A DNA stretch of 64,000 nucleotides from Epilithonimonas zeae (GTDB lineage: Bacteria; Bacteroidota; Bacteroidia; Flavobacteriales; Weeksellaceae). The position numbers and the translations under genes were made by a program. Shown here in pieces: positions 35,822 through 44,239 of the stretch. The notes beneath the pieces were generated by a model. That model saw only the letters and a program-made list of their open reading frames with translations, was not told the origin of the DNA and ran no database searches. How positions within the stretch are numbered: position 1 is the stretch's first letter; each line of letters starts with the position of its first letter. The DNA is taken from positions 620,001 through 684,000 of the forward strand of contig NZ_FSRK01000002.1 of the NCBI RefSeq assembly GCF_900141765.1, in the 5' to 3' direction.

Positions 35822-36424
35822 ATGAAAAAACTCTTATTAATTCTATTTGTAGCAGTTACAACAACTGTATTTGCTCAGAATCAATTAAATTTTGAATTTG
35901 GGACATTTGATTTTCTAAAAGACCAGACAGAAGTTAATGTTCAACTTAAATTTGAAAATGTACTTTTCCAAGCTGATAATTTTACAGAAGCTCAATATCT
36001 TGAAAGAAGAAAAACGGAAATCCTAGCAAAGAAAAATCAGGAAGAATGGAAAAAATGGTCGCAATCTTGGCAGGAATTTAAAGATACAGAATACTTGGAT
36101 TATTTTTTGAAAGGTGTTAATGGCTGGTCAAAAAAAATTGCTTTCAAAAAAAATGTTAATACAAAATATACTTTGATTATTGATACAAAATGGGTCTATG
36201 CTGGCTGGCACGCAGGTTTGGTAGCTCAGGAAGGAAAGCTTACAGCAGATTTGATTTTTGTTGAAACGGATAATCCAAGCAAAGTTTTAATGAAATTGCA
36301 AGCAGCACAAATACTAGGAAAACAAAGTAATAAACACTTTACAATGGAGTATGGTAGAATTGCTGCAGCGTATGAAGTGACAGGCAAGCAATTGGGAAAA
36401 GCTCTGAGAAAAGAAATTAAATAA
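35822..36424 (+). CDS. secreted protein of unknown function
   Basis: A 200-residue exported protein. Signal peptide (MKKLLLILFVAVTTTVFAQ), then a beta/alpha mature domain with NLQFEFGTFD-like and VQLKFENVLFQADNFTEAQY strands, a charged helix with many Lys/Glu/Trp, and WVYAGWHAGLVAQEGKLTADLIFVE. No known domain. It lies 22 bases after the ligase gene in the same direction and ends at the bidirectional terminator, so it may be co-transcribed, but it has no known tie to pigment synthesis. Confidence 0.6.
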   Translation: MKKLLLILFVAVTTTVFAQNQLNFEFGTFDFLKDQTEVNVQLKFENVLFQADNFTEAQYLERRKTEILAKKNQEEWKKWSQSWQEFKDTEYLDYFLKGVNGWSKKIAFKKNVNTKYTLIIDTKWVYAGWHAGLVAQEGKLTADLIFVETDNPSKVLMKLQAAQILGKQSNKHFTMEYGRIAAAYEVTGKQLGKALRKEIK

Positions 36425-36428
36425 AACA

Positions 36429-36453
36429 AAAAGACCGCCAATCGCGGTCTTTT
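36429..36453. terminator. bidirectional Rho-independent terminator
   Basis: Perfect 10-bp stem AAAAGACCGC (36429-36438) / GCGGTCTTTT (36444-36453), five-base loop, between convergent genes. Confidence 0.85.
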
Positions 36454-37701
36454 CTATTGTTGTTCTAACTTTTCTATTTTGATGTAATTTGCAAGATTAA
36501 TCACTGCAGAATCGTGCAATCTCACAAACGGATTCTTTTTGTTCCAAACATAACCTGCGAGAACTGCACAGATTTTCCTTTTCACATCAGGATTTTCGGG
36601 TTGATGAAAAAATAATTCCTGAAGATTTCCTGTATACCATTCTTTCACGTAGGTTGTGAAAACGTTCACGCCATATAAAATATAATCTGAGTATTCTTTT
36701 TGCCAGTCGATGGTTTCACCGTTCAGTTGCCTTAAAGCCAATTTTGCAGCCAACATTCCGGATTCTGTAGCGAAAGCCATTCCGGATGAGAAAACCGGAT
36801 CCAGGAATTCCGAAGCATTTCCAGTTAAAGCAAATCCGTCTCCGAATAAACTTTTTACCGAACAGGAATAATCTTTTAAATGTTTCGGCTCAAATAGAAA
36901 TTTAACATCACCAAAACGTTTGACGTAATAATCGGAAAGAGAAATCGCTTTTCTTAAGGCCGATGTTGCGTCTCCGTTTTCGATTAAACTTTCAATATAT
37001 TCAGTTGGTCCAACTATTCCCAAACTTGTATTGCCATTTGAGAAAGGAATTACCCAAAGCCAGACCTCGGTTTCGATAATGTCAAATGAAATCAAAGTTC
37101 CTTCAACACCTTCTTCTCTATTAATATCATCAACGTGGGAAAATATAGCTGAGTGTGGAGATAACTTCGAAGGTTTTTCTAAATCTAAAAGTCTCGGTAA
37201 AACCCGTCCATAACCACTGGAATCAATAACAAATTTAGCATGAATTTCCTTGGTTTCTCCGTCTCTGTTCTTAACTGTTGTAATAGAATCAGTTCCGTTA
37301 AATTCAATTCCAACAACTTCAGTTTCAAATTCAAGATCGATTCCTTTATTAATAACTTCCTGAGCTAATGTATTGTCAAAATCGGCTCTCGGAACCTGCC
37401 AGGTCCAATCCCAGCCTTCTCCAAACTTGTTGCTGAAATCGAAAATGCAAACTTCATCACCTCGCATAAAACGAGCACCCAATTTCTTCTCAAATCCCAT
37501 TTTGTCCAATGCCGGAAACAATCCAGCTTCTTCAAAATGATCCATCACGCGGGGAATCAAACTCTCGCCAACAACCAGTCTTGGGAACTTTGTTTTTTCA
37601 ACAACTTTGACGTTGATGTTGTTATTTTTCAGATATGCAGAGGAAACGCAACCCGAAGGTCCTGCGCCTATTACGAGAACATCAACAAATTCTTTACTCA
37701 T
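36454..37701 (-). CDS. FAD-dependent halogenase-like flavoprotein (flexirubin cluster)
   Basis: A 415-residue flavoprotein monooxygenase of the flavin-dependent halogenase/geranylgeranyl-reductase superfamily. FAD motif GAGPSG (12-17), VGESLIP (44-50) and, notably, W214-L-W216-V-I-P219, which matches the WxWxIP motif of flavin-dependent halogenases. A Lys at about 73 (KKLGARF) could correspond to the conserved catalytic Lys. Some natural flexirubins carry chlorine, so halogenation of the aryl head or resorcinol is a reasonable inference; a hydroxylase role is the alternative. The ATG at 37701 (MSKEFVDVLVIGAG) is the correct start; the longer frame extends 76 residues into the promoter region. 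Transcribed away from the ammonia-lyase. Confidence 0.78.
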   Translation of the reverse strand: MSKEFVDVLVIGAGPSGCVSSAYLKNNNINVKVVEKTKFPRLVVGESLIPRVMDHFEEAGLFPALDKMGFEKKLGARFMRGDEVCIFDFSNKFGEGWDWTWQVPRADFDNTLAQEVINKGIDLEFETEVVGIEFNGTDSITTVKNRDGETKEIHAKFVIDSSGYGRVLPRLLDLEKPSKLSPHSAIFSHVDDINREEGVEGTLISFDIIETEVWLWVIPFSNGNTSLGIVGPTEYIESLIENGDATSALRKAISLSDYYVKRFGDVKFLFEPKHLKDYSCSVKSLFGDGFALTGNASEFLDPVFSSGMAFATESGMLAAKLALRQLNGETIDWQKEYSDYILYGVNVFTTYVKEWYTGNLQELFFHQPENPDVKRKICAVLAGYVWNKKNPFVRLHDSAVINLANYIKIEKLEQQ

Positions 37702-37718
37702 TTGTTTAATAAAACTTT

Positions 37719-37763
37719 TATCTTTGCGCAAAATTAATGACAAATATTTAATTATATTCCAAA
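37719..37763. promoter_or_regulatory. divergent promoter region of the halogenase-like and ammonia-lyase genes
   Basis: Plus strand: TATCTTTG (37719-37726), a TAnnTTTG match 60 bases before the ammonia-lyase ATG. Minus strand: TAATTTTG (37729-37736), with TTTG 23 bases upstream (37760-37763), before the halogenase-like gene. The two -7 boxes lie almost back to back, so the genes may be controlled together. Confidence 0.4.
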
Positions 37764-37786
37764 TTTGTCTTTTATTCCTATAATTA

Positions 37787-39322
37787 ATGAAAATTAGCAA
37801 CCATTTAAGCATTCGGGATTTCCAAAGGGTAATTGTTGAAAATGAAAATGTAGAGTTGGATGATTCACTTTTGCAGAGAGCCAATGCCAGTTTCCAATTT
37901 CTAAAAGAGTTTTCAAAAAACAAAGTCATTTATGGTGTCAATACTGGTTTTGGACCAATGGCGCAGTTCAAAATCAACGATAGCGATACACATCAGCTTC
38001 AGTATAATTTGATAAGAAGCCATTCTTCAGGTATCGGAAATCCTTTGCCAACGGATGAAGTTAAGGCTTGTATGTTGGCAAGATTGAATGTCTTGTCGCT
38101 AGGACACTCTGGTGTTCACGATTCGGTTATTCATTTACTTAAAGAATTAATAAACAGAGATGTTACGCCCTTGATTTTCGAACATGGCGGTGTTGGCGCA
38201 AGTGGAGATTTGGTTCAGTTGGCACACTTGGCTTTGGTCCTTATTGGAGAAGGTGAGGTTTTTTATAAAGACGAAAGAAGATCAACAAAAGATGTTTTTG
38301 CTGAACTAGGATTAGAACCTATAAAAGTTGAAATCCGTGAAGGTTTGGCTTTGATGAACGGAACTTCTGTGATGTCAGGAATCGGGATCGTGAATGCATA
38401 TAAAGCCAATCAACTAACTGATATTTCTATTAAATTATCTTGCGCAATCAATGAGCTGGTTCAGGCTTACGATGACCATTTTTCGGAATCGTTGAATGCA
38501 ACTAAAAAGCATCTCGGACAACAAAAGGTTGCTGAGAAAATGCGAGCTTATTTATCTGATAGTAAGTTAATTAGAAAAAGAGAAGACCACTTATATACAA
38601 GTTTTGAGGAGCAAGATAAAGTTTTCAAAGAAAAAGTTCAGGAATATTATTCTTTGAGATGTGTTCCTCAGATCTTGGGGCCAGTTCTTGATACGTTGGA
38701 ATACACAGAAAATGTACTTGAAAACGAGATTAACTCTGCGAACGATAATCCAATTATCAATGTTGAAGATCAACACGTTTATCACGGCGGGAATTTCCAC
38801 GGGGATTATATTTCGTTGGAAATGGACAAGCTGAAAATTGTTGTTACAAAGTTGACAATGTTAGCAGAGAGACAACTAAACTATCTTTTGAATTCTAAAA
38901 TCAATGAAATTTTTCCTCCATTTGTGAATTTGGGGAAATTAGGTTTCAATTTTGGGATGCAAGGCGTTCAGTTCACGGCAACTTCTACAACGGCAGAAAG
39001 TCAGATGTTGTCCAATCCGATGTATGTTCACAGTATTCCTAATAATAATGATAATCAGGATATTGTAAGTATGGGAACCAATGCTGCGGTTATTTGCAGA
39101 AAAGTAATAGAAAATGCTTTCGAAGTATTATCAATTGAATTGATTACCATTGTCCAAGCTATCGAATATCTTGGGTTTCAAGAAAGGATTTCATCTTCAA
39201 CAAAAGAATTGTATGAGGAAATCAGAAAAATAATTCCAGCTTTTTCAGATGATATGGTAATGTATCCATATTTGCAAAAAGTAAAAGAATATCTGATGAA
39301 AACCGAAGGTTTACATCAATAA
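37787..39322 (+). CDS. aromatic amino acid ammonia-lyase (tyrosine ammonia-lyase type)
   Basis: A 511-residue member of the histidine/phenylalanine ammonia-lyase family. The Ala-Ser-Gly triad that forms the MIO cofactor is at 138-140 (GGVGASGDL); YGVNTGFGPM (49-58) holds the catalytic Tyr; NDNPII and GGNFHG are also present. In flexirubin producers the enzyme of this position deaminates tyrosine to 4-coumarate, the polyene starter (the Flavobacterium johnsoniae homologue is known as a tyrosine ammonia-lyase). The local residues RSHSSGIG (77-84) resemble HAL as well, so histidase activity cannot be ruled out by sequence; context argues for TAL. First gene of a tight run with fabG, KS and ACP. 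Confidence 0.88.
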   Translation: MKISNHLSIRDFQRVIVENENVELDDSLLQRANASFQFLKEFSKNKVIYGVNTGFGPMAQFKINDSDTHQLQYNLIRSHSSGIGNPLPTDEVKACMLARLNVLSLGHSGVHDSVIHLLKELINRDVTPLIFEHGGVGASGDLVQLAHLALVLIGEGEVFYKDERRSTKDVFAELGLEPIKVEIREGLALMNGTSVMSGIGIVNAYKANQLTDISIKLSCAINELVQAYDDHFSESLNATKKHLGQQKVAEKMRAYLSDSKLIRKREDHLYTSFEEQDKVFKEKVQEYYSLRCVPQILGPVLDTLEYTENVLENEINSANDNPIINVEDQHVYHGGNFHGDYISLEMDKLKIVVTKLTMLAERQLNYLLNSKINEIFPPFVNLGKLGFNFGMQGVQFTATSTTAESQMLSNPMYVHSIPNNNDNQDIVSMGTNAAVICRKVIENAFEVLSIELITIVQAIEYLGFQERISSSTKELYEEIRKIIPAFSDDMVMYPYLQKVKEYLMKTEGLHQ

Positions 39323-39343
39323 TCAAATTAATCGAAGAAGATT

Positions 39344-40075
39344 ATGAAATGTGCAATCGTAACTGGAGGTTCCAGAGGAATTGGTAGAGCGATCTGTTTG
39401 AAGCTGGCAGAAGAAAATAATTATCATATTTTGATTAATTATACTTCCAATCAGGCTGCTGCAGAGGAAACTTTACAAGGTGTTAAAGAATTGGGATCTA
39501 CTGGCGAAATTATTAAATTTGATGTAGGAAATGCTGAAGAAGTACAATCGGTTCTTGGAAATTGGCAGGAAAAAAATCCGGATTCTGTAGTTGAAGTCAT
39601 TGTCAATAATGCAGGAATCACGAGAGACGGCTTATTTATGTGGATGAAGCACGAGGATTGGAATAATGTTGTCAATACAAGTTTGAATGGTTTTTTCAAT
39701 GTGACTAATTTCTTCATTCAGAAGTTGTTACGTAACAAATATGGAAGAATCATCAATATGGTTTCTGTTTCCGGAGTGAAGGGAACAGCGGGCCAAACCA
39801 ATTATTCAGCAGCAAAGGCAGCAGTAATTGGTGCGACGAAAGCTTTGGCTCAAGAAATTGCTAAGAGAAATATTACAGTTAATGCAGTGGCGCCAGGTTT
39901 TATCAAAACCGACATGACTCAGGATTTTGATGAGAACGAATTGAAAGCAATGATTCCGGCAAACCGTTTTGGAGAAGCAGAAGAAGTAGCAGATTTGGTA
40001 GCATTTTTAGCATCAAAAAAGTCGTCTTATATCACTGGGGAAGTCATTAATATCAACGGAGGTATCTACTCATAA
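39344..40075 (+). CDS. fabG: 3-oxoacyl-ACP reductase (FabG-like, flexirubin cluster)
   Basis: A 243-residue short-chain dehydrogenase. NADPH-binding TGGSRGIG (7-14), NNAG (88-91), catalytic Ser in SVSGVKG (about 141-143) and Tyr/Lys in YSAAK (Y154, K158). It reduces the 3-keto group after each condensation on ACP. It sits 21 bases after the ammonia-lyase and 36 before a ketosynthase, so it should be the dedicated reductase of polyene synthesis, not the primary fatty acid FabG. Confidence 0.9.
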   Translation: MKCAIVTGGSRGIGRAICLKLAEENNYHILINYTSNQAAAEETLQGVKELGSTGEIIKFDVGNAEEVQSVLGNWQEKNPDSVVEVIVNNAGITRDGLFMWMKHEDWNNVVNTSLNGFFNVTNFFIQKLLRNKYGRIINMVSVSGVKGTAGQTNYSAAKAAVIGATKALAQEIAKRNITVNAVAPGFIKTDMTQDFDENELKAMIPANRFGEAEEVADLVAFLASKKSSYITGEVININGGIYS

Positions 40076-40111
40076 ATAATGTGATCTGATTACATTATTA
40101 AAAATAAAAGA

Positions 40112-41332
40112 ATGGAAAATAGAGTTGTGATTACCGGAATGGGAATTTACTCCTGTATTGGGATTTCTTTGGAAGAAGTAAAGAAGTCACTCTATGAGGG
40201 TAAATCCGGAATTGTTCTGGATCAGGATAGAAAAGAGTTTGGATATAGATCAGGTTTAACAGGAAGTGTTCCGAAGCCGGATCTCAAAAGTCTTCTCAAT
40301 AGGAGACAGCGTGTCAGTATGGGCGAAGAAAGCGAATATGCTTATCTGGCAACCATAGATGCGTTGAAACAAGCCGGTATCGAACAGGATTTTCTGGATG
40401 CTAATGAAGTAGGAATTCTTTACGGTAATGATAGTGTTTCTCAGGCAGTTATAGAGGCAACTGATATTGTAAGAGAGAAAAAAGATACAACCTTAATGGG
40501 TTCTGGTGCGATTTTCAAATCAATGAATTCTACCGTTACAATGAACCTTTCCACAATTTTTAAATTAAGAGGAATTAATTTGACCATCAGTGCGGCTTGT
40601 GCAAGTGGCTCCCATTCTTTAGGATTAGCTTATCTGTTGATTAAGAACGGGATGCAAGATGTTGTGGTTTGTGGCGGTGCACAGGAAACCAACAAATATT
40701 CAATGGCAAGTTTTGATGGATTAGGCGTTTTTTCGGTAAGAGAAGACGAACCTGCTAAAGCCTCAAGGCCATTTGATTCAGGAAGAGATGGATTGATTCC
40801 AAGTGGCGGTGCAGCAACTTTGATTGTAGAAAGTCTGGAATCTGCGCAAAGACGAGGCGCAAACATCATTGCAGAAATTGTCGGTTACGGTTTTTCATCC
40901 AACGGCGGACATATTTCTACACCTAATGTTGACGGACCGGCCTTGGCAATGGAAAGATCTCTGAACCAAGCGGGATTAACAGCAAAAGATATCGATTATA
41001 TCAACGCGCACGCAACGTCTACACCTTTAGGCGATGCGAACGAAGCCAAAGCAATTTATGAAATTTTCGGTAATGAGATTCCCGTAAGTTCTACTAAATC
41101 TATGACAGGTCATGAGTGTTGGATGGCTGGTGCAAGTGAGATTATTTATTCAATTCTAATGATGCAGAATGATTTTATCGCTCCGAATATCAATCTCGAA
41201 AATCCGGACGATGACGCGAAAAAGATAAATTTGATCTCAGAAACAAAAAATCAAAAAATTGACGTATTTTTGTCGAATTCTTTTGGTTTTGGAGGAACCA
41301 ATTCGTCACTAATTGTTAAAAAATTTGTTTAA
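40112..41332 (+). CDS. beta-ketoacyl-ACP synthase (KAS II type, flexirubin cluster)
   Basis: A 406-residue FabF-like condensing enzyme with a complete active site: Cys163 (SAACASGSHS), His300 (NAHATSTPLG) and His334 (MTGHECWMAGA). It should catalyse malonyl-ACP condensation in aryl polyene or alkyl chain building. It overlaps no gene but ends 7 bases before the ACP start. One of three Cys-containing FabF-like enzymes in the cluster; which step it serves cannot be decided from sequence. Confidence 0.88.
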   Translation: MENRVVITGMGIYSCIGISLEEVKKSLYEGKSGIVLDQDRKEFGYRSGLTGSVPKPDLKSLLNRRQRVSMGEESEYAYLATIDALKQAGIEQDFLDANEVGILYGNDSVSQAVIEATDIVREKKDTTLMGSGAIFKSMNSTVTMNLSTIFKLRGINLTISAACASGSHSLGLAYLLIKNGMQDVVVCGGAQETNKYSMASFDGLGVFSVREDEPAKASRPFDSGRDGLIPSGGAATLIVESLESAQRRGANIIAEIVGYGFSSNGGHISTPNVDGPALAMERSLNQAGLTAKDIDYINAHATSTPLGDANEAKAIYEIFGNEIPVSSTKSMTGHECWMAGASEIIYSILMMQNDFIAPNINLENPDDDAKKINLISETKNQKIDVFLSNSFGFGGTNSSLIVKKFV

Positions 41333-41339
41333 AAACACT

Positions 41340-41594
41340 ATGGAAAGAGAAAAAATTGTTACGGTTGTTAATGATTTTCTTGTCAATGAGTTTGAGGTCG
41401 ACCGCGATGATATCGTTAACGATGCCAATTTTAAGGAAACACTGGGCTTAGACAGTCTGGACTATATCGATATGGTTGTTGTAATTGAGTCTAATTTCGG
41501 TGTGAAATTAGGCGAAGCCGACTTTAAAAGAGTTATTACTTTCGATGATTTTTATGATACGATAGAAACCAAAATTTCTGAAAAAGTAGCATAA
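41340..41594 (+). CDS. acyl carrier protein (flexirubin cluster)
   Basis: An 84-residue ACP. The phosphopantetheine Ser is S39 in GLDSLDYIDM. The ATG at 41340 (MEREKIVTVVNDFL) is chosen; an upstream in-frame TTG would overlap the ketosynthase end. Carries the growing acyl or aryl-polyenyl chain. A second ACP lies in the opposite block (52260-52517). Confidence 0.88.
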   Translation: MEREKIVTVVNDFLVNEFEVDRDDIVNDANFKETLGLDSLDYIDMVVVIESNFGVKLGEADFKRVITFDDFYDTIETKISEKVA

Positions 41595-41647
41595 TTAATA
41601 ATTCAAGGATATACCAATATTTCGGATAAATTGGTAAACATCATTAT

Positions 41648-42532
41648 ATGAACAAGTGGAAAGGTAAATCCAAAGGAACGATACTCGGTTACAGAATTTT
41701 CGTTTGGAGCATCAAGAATCTTGGCGTCCGCAGTTCATATTTTGTACTGTATTTTGTAGCAACTTATTACTTCTTGTTTCTTAAGAAGAGCAACCAATAC
41801 ATTTCTTACTATTTCTCAAAAAGATTAGGTTATAGTTTTTGGAAATCGAAACTGTCTGTTTTCAAAAGCTACTTTGTTTTTGGGAAAGTTTTGATTGACA
41901 AAACGGCCATTTCAGTAGGTTTACGAAACCGATTTACTTATGAGTTTGACGGAATAGAAAATCTCAAAAACCTTCTAAATGAGAAAAAAGGAGGCGTTTT
42001 GATTAGCGCGCATATCGGTAATTTTGAGATTGCAGAACACTTTTTTGCCGACATCGATTTTGATGCACAAATTAATTTAGTTACAACAGATCAGGAAGTT
42101 ACCATCATAAAAGAATACCTGGATAGTGTTGCGATTAAAAAAAGCAATATCAAGTTCATTTATGTCAAAGACGATATGTCCCACATTTTCGAGATTAATC
42201 AGGCTTTGTCAAACAACGAATTGATTTGTTTCACGGGCGATCGCTATTTCGAAGGTTCCAAATTTCTTGAAGCAGAATTGCTAGGTAAAACTGCCAAATT
42301 TCCTGCTGGTCCGTTTCTCATTGCATCCAGACTGGGTGTTCCTGTTGTTTATGTTTATGTAATGAAGGAAAAAAATCTCCATTATCACTTGTACGCAAGA
42401 GTGGCTCAGAACATCAAAAACCGCGATTCTCAGGGCTTGCTCAATTCCTATGTTCAAAATCTGGAAACGATGCTCAAAAAATATCCGCTCCAGTGGTTCA
42501 ATTACTTTGACTTTTGGGACGATATTGATTAA
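41648..42532 (+). CDS. LpxL/HtrB-like lysophospholipid acyltransferase (flexirubin cluster)
   Basis: A 294-residue membrane-associated acyltransferase of the lipid A biosynthesis acyltransferase family. The catalytic H-x4-E motif is H122-IGNF-E127 in ISAHIGNFEIAE; there is an N-terminal hydrophobic segment (YFVLYFVATYYFLFL). Related genes are fixed members of aryl polyene and flexirubin clusters, where they are thought to transfer the polyene from ACP onto an acceptor. Here the acceptor would be the dialkylresorcinol. Lies 53 bases after the ACP gene. Confidence 0.82.
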   Translation: MNKWKGKSKGTILGYRIFVWSIKNLGVRSSYFVLYFVATYYFLFLKKSNQYISYYFSKRLGYSFWKSKLSVFKSYFVFGKVLIDKTAISVGLRNRFTYEFDGIENLKNLLNEKKGGVLISAHIGNFEIAEHFFADIDFDAQINLVTTDQEVTIIKEYLDSVAIKKSNIKFIYVKDDMSHIFEINQALSNNELICFTGDRYFEGSKFLEAELLGKTAKFPAGPFLIASRLGVPVVYVYVMKEKNLHYHLYARVAQNIKNRDSQGLLNSYVQNLETMLKKYPLQWFNYFDFWDDID

Positions 42533-42550
42533 TTTTCAATATTTTTATGG

Positions 42551-42635
42551 CAGCTTAATCCGCCTTCCGCTCCCAATCTTTTTATTTTTTAGCAAAAAAA
42601 CAAAAAGGATTTCCGCTCAAGTCGGGCTGCGAACG
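42551..42635. repeat. imperfect palindromic intergenic element
   Basis: The only sizeable gap in the plus-strand pigment block (42533-42697) holds an imperfect palindrome. It starts with CAGC and ends with GGCTG, has CCGCTCCCAATC on the left and GGATTTCCGCTC on the right, and a core of T-rich then A-rich sequence (about 42577-42610). It resembles the interspersed palindromic spacer repeats I associate with Flavobacteriia; whether it recurs cannot be tested here. Confidence 0.4.
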
Positions 42636-42697
42636 ATTCAGTGTTTAAAGCTTATTTTATCTAACATCTAAAGTCCTACATCTCATTTCTAAAAAAA

Positions 42698-44239
42698 TTG
42701 GAAAAAGAATACGACATATTGGTTATCGGAAGCGGTTTAGGAGGTCTTGTTTCGGCACTTGTTTTGGCGAAAGAAGGTCTTAAAGTATGCGTGTTGGAAA
42801 AGAACAATCAATACGGAGGCAATCTGCAGACTTTTTCCAGAGACAAACTCATTTTTGATACAGGTGTTCATTATTTAGGCGGATTGTCAGAAGGTCAAAA
42901 CCTCAATCAATATTTCACTTATCTTGGAATCATGGACGGTTTGAATCTGAAAAAATTGGACGAAAATGGCTTTGATAAAATCACTTTTGATAATGATGAA
43001 CTAGAATATCCACATTCTCAAGGTTACGATAATTTCGTGGAGCAGCTTTCCAAAATTTTTCCTGAAGAAAAAGAAAATATCATCAAGTATTGTGATGGAA
43101 TTCAGGAGGTTTGTGCACAGTTTCCTCGTTACAGCCTTTACAGAAAAGAAAAGTATAGTGACGAAATTCTTTACACTAATGCTAAAGAATTTATAGACTC
43201 TGTCACCTCAAACGAAAAGTTAAGAGCTGTTTTAGCAGGGTCTAATTTTCTATATGCAGGAGTTGGCGAGAAAACGCCGTTGTATGTTCACGCACTCACG
43301 GTCAATTCTTACATCGAAAGTGCTTTCAAATGTATTAATGGAGGAAGTCAGATCACAAAATTATTAATCAGAGAACTCAGAAAACACGACGCTGAAGTTT
43401 ACAAACATTCTGAAGTTTGTCAATTTATTTATAACGAAGAAAATCATCTGAAAGCTGTTGAAACCAAATGTGGCAAACAATTCTTCGCCAAACAATTCTT
43501 CGCCAAACAATTCATTTCCAATATCGACATTAGAAGAACAGTCGAGCTAATAGGAGAAGATAAGTTGAAGAAATCTTATCTCAACCGTGTCAATGATTTG
43601 GAACCGGTTGTATCTTGCTTTTCGGTTTATATCAAATTGAAAGAAAACTCATTACCTTATTTTAATTGCAACTTTTATAATTATTCTTCCATAGAAAAAG
43701 TATGGAGTGCCAGTTTTCCGGCACCCGAAAATTGGCCAGAATGGTATATGCTTTCCGCCACACGATCCAAACAAAATCCCGATTTTGCCGAAAGTCTTAC
43801 TGCTCTTGCTTATATGAATTTTGATGAGGTTAAAGAATGGGAAAAAACACAAAATACCGTTGCTGAAAGTGAATATAGAGGTAAATCATACGAAGAATTT
43901 AAGAGTGAAAAAGCTAAAATTCTGATTCAGAAAATGGCTGAAAAGCATCCTTATATTTTAGATTCGATAGAAGAGATTTATACTTCAAGTCCATTATCAT
44001 ATCGTGATTACATCGGCTGTTACGAAGGCGGAATCTACGGTTATGTAAAAGATTCTCACAATCCGTTGAAAACCGTTTTCTCTGCCAAAACAAAAATCCC
44101 AAATCTTTTATTAACAGGACAAACCGTTAATATGCACGGCATTTTGGGCGTAACGATTGGCGCATTTGTAACTTGTTCTGAGATTATTGGGAAAGAAGTT
44201 TTGGATGAACGTTTGATGCAAGTTTTAAATAAGAATTGA
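42698..44239 (+). CDS. FAD-dependent oxidoreductase, phytoene desaturase/retinol saturase-like (flexirubin cluster)
   Basis: A 513-residue flavoprotein. Dinucleotide-binding GSGLGGLVSALVLA (about 11-24), followed by EK and YGGNLQTF, and C-terminal LLTGQTVNMHGILGVTIGA, the pattern of the carotenoid desaturase/retinol saturase family. Related proteins occur in flexirubin and some aryl polyene clusters; the step is not established, and chain desaturation or aryl-head modification are possible. Start is TTG at 42698: an in-frame stop lies at 42662 and no ATG occurs between. An in-frame 15-bp tandem duplication at 43474-43513 gives KQFFA twice. Followed by a one-base overlap with the next gene. 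Confidence 0.78.
   Translation: MEKEYDILVIGSGLGGLVSALVLAKEGLKVCVLEKNNQYGGNLQTFSRDKLIFDTGVHYLGGLSEGQNLNQYFTYLGIMDGLNLKKLDENGFDKITFDNDELEYPHSQGYDNFVEQLSKIFPEEKENIIKYCDGIQEVCAQFPRYSLYRKEKYSDEILYTNAKEFIDSVTSNEKLRAVLAGSNFLYAGVGEKTPLYVHALTVNSYIESAFKCINGGSQITKLLIRELRKHDAEVYKHSEVCQFIYNEENHLKAVETKCGKQFFAKQFFAKQFISNIDIRRTVELIGEDKLKKSYLNRVNDLEPVVSCFSVYIKLKENSLPYFNCNFYNYSSIEKVWSASFPAPENWPEWYMLSATRSKQNPDFAESLTALAYMNFDEVKEWEKTQNTVAESEYRGKSYEEFKSEKAKILIQKMAEKHPYILDSIEEIYTSSPLSYRDYIGCYEGGIYGYVKDSHNPLKTVFSAKTKIPNLLLTGQTVNMHGILGVTIGAFVTCSEIIGKEVLDERLMQVLNKN

Noticed and set aside
37702-37929. N-terminal extension of the halogenase-like protein
   Set aside because: Runs through the divergent promoter region and into the ammonia-lyase gene; the FAD motif is at the normal distance from the ATG at 37701.
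42450-42671. 73-residue plus-strand frame over the 3' end of the LpxL-like gene and the spacer
   Set aside because: Overlaps a well-supported gene in another frame and covers the palindromic element; no family features.
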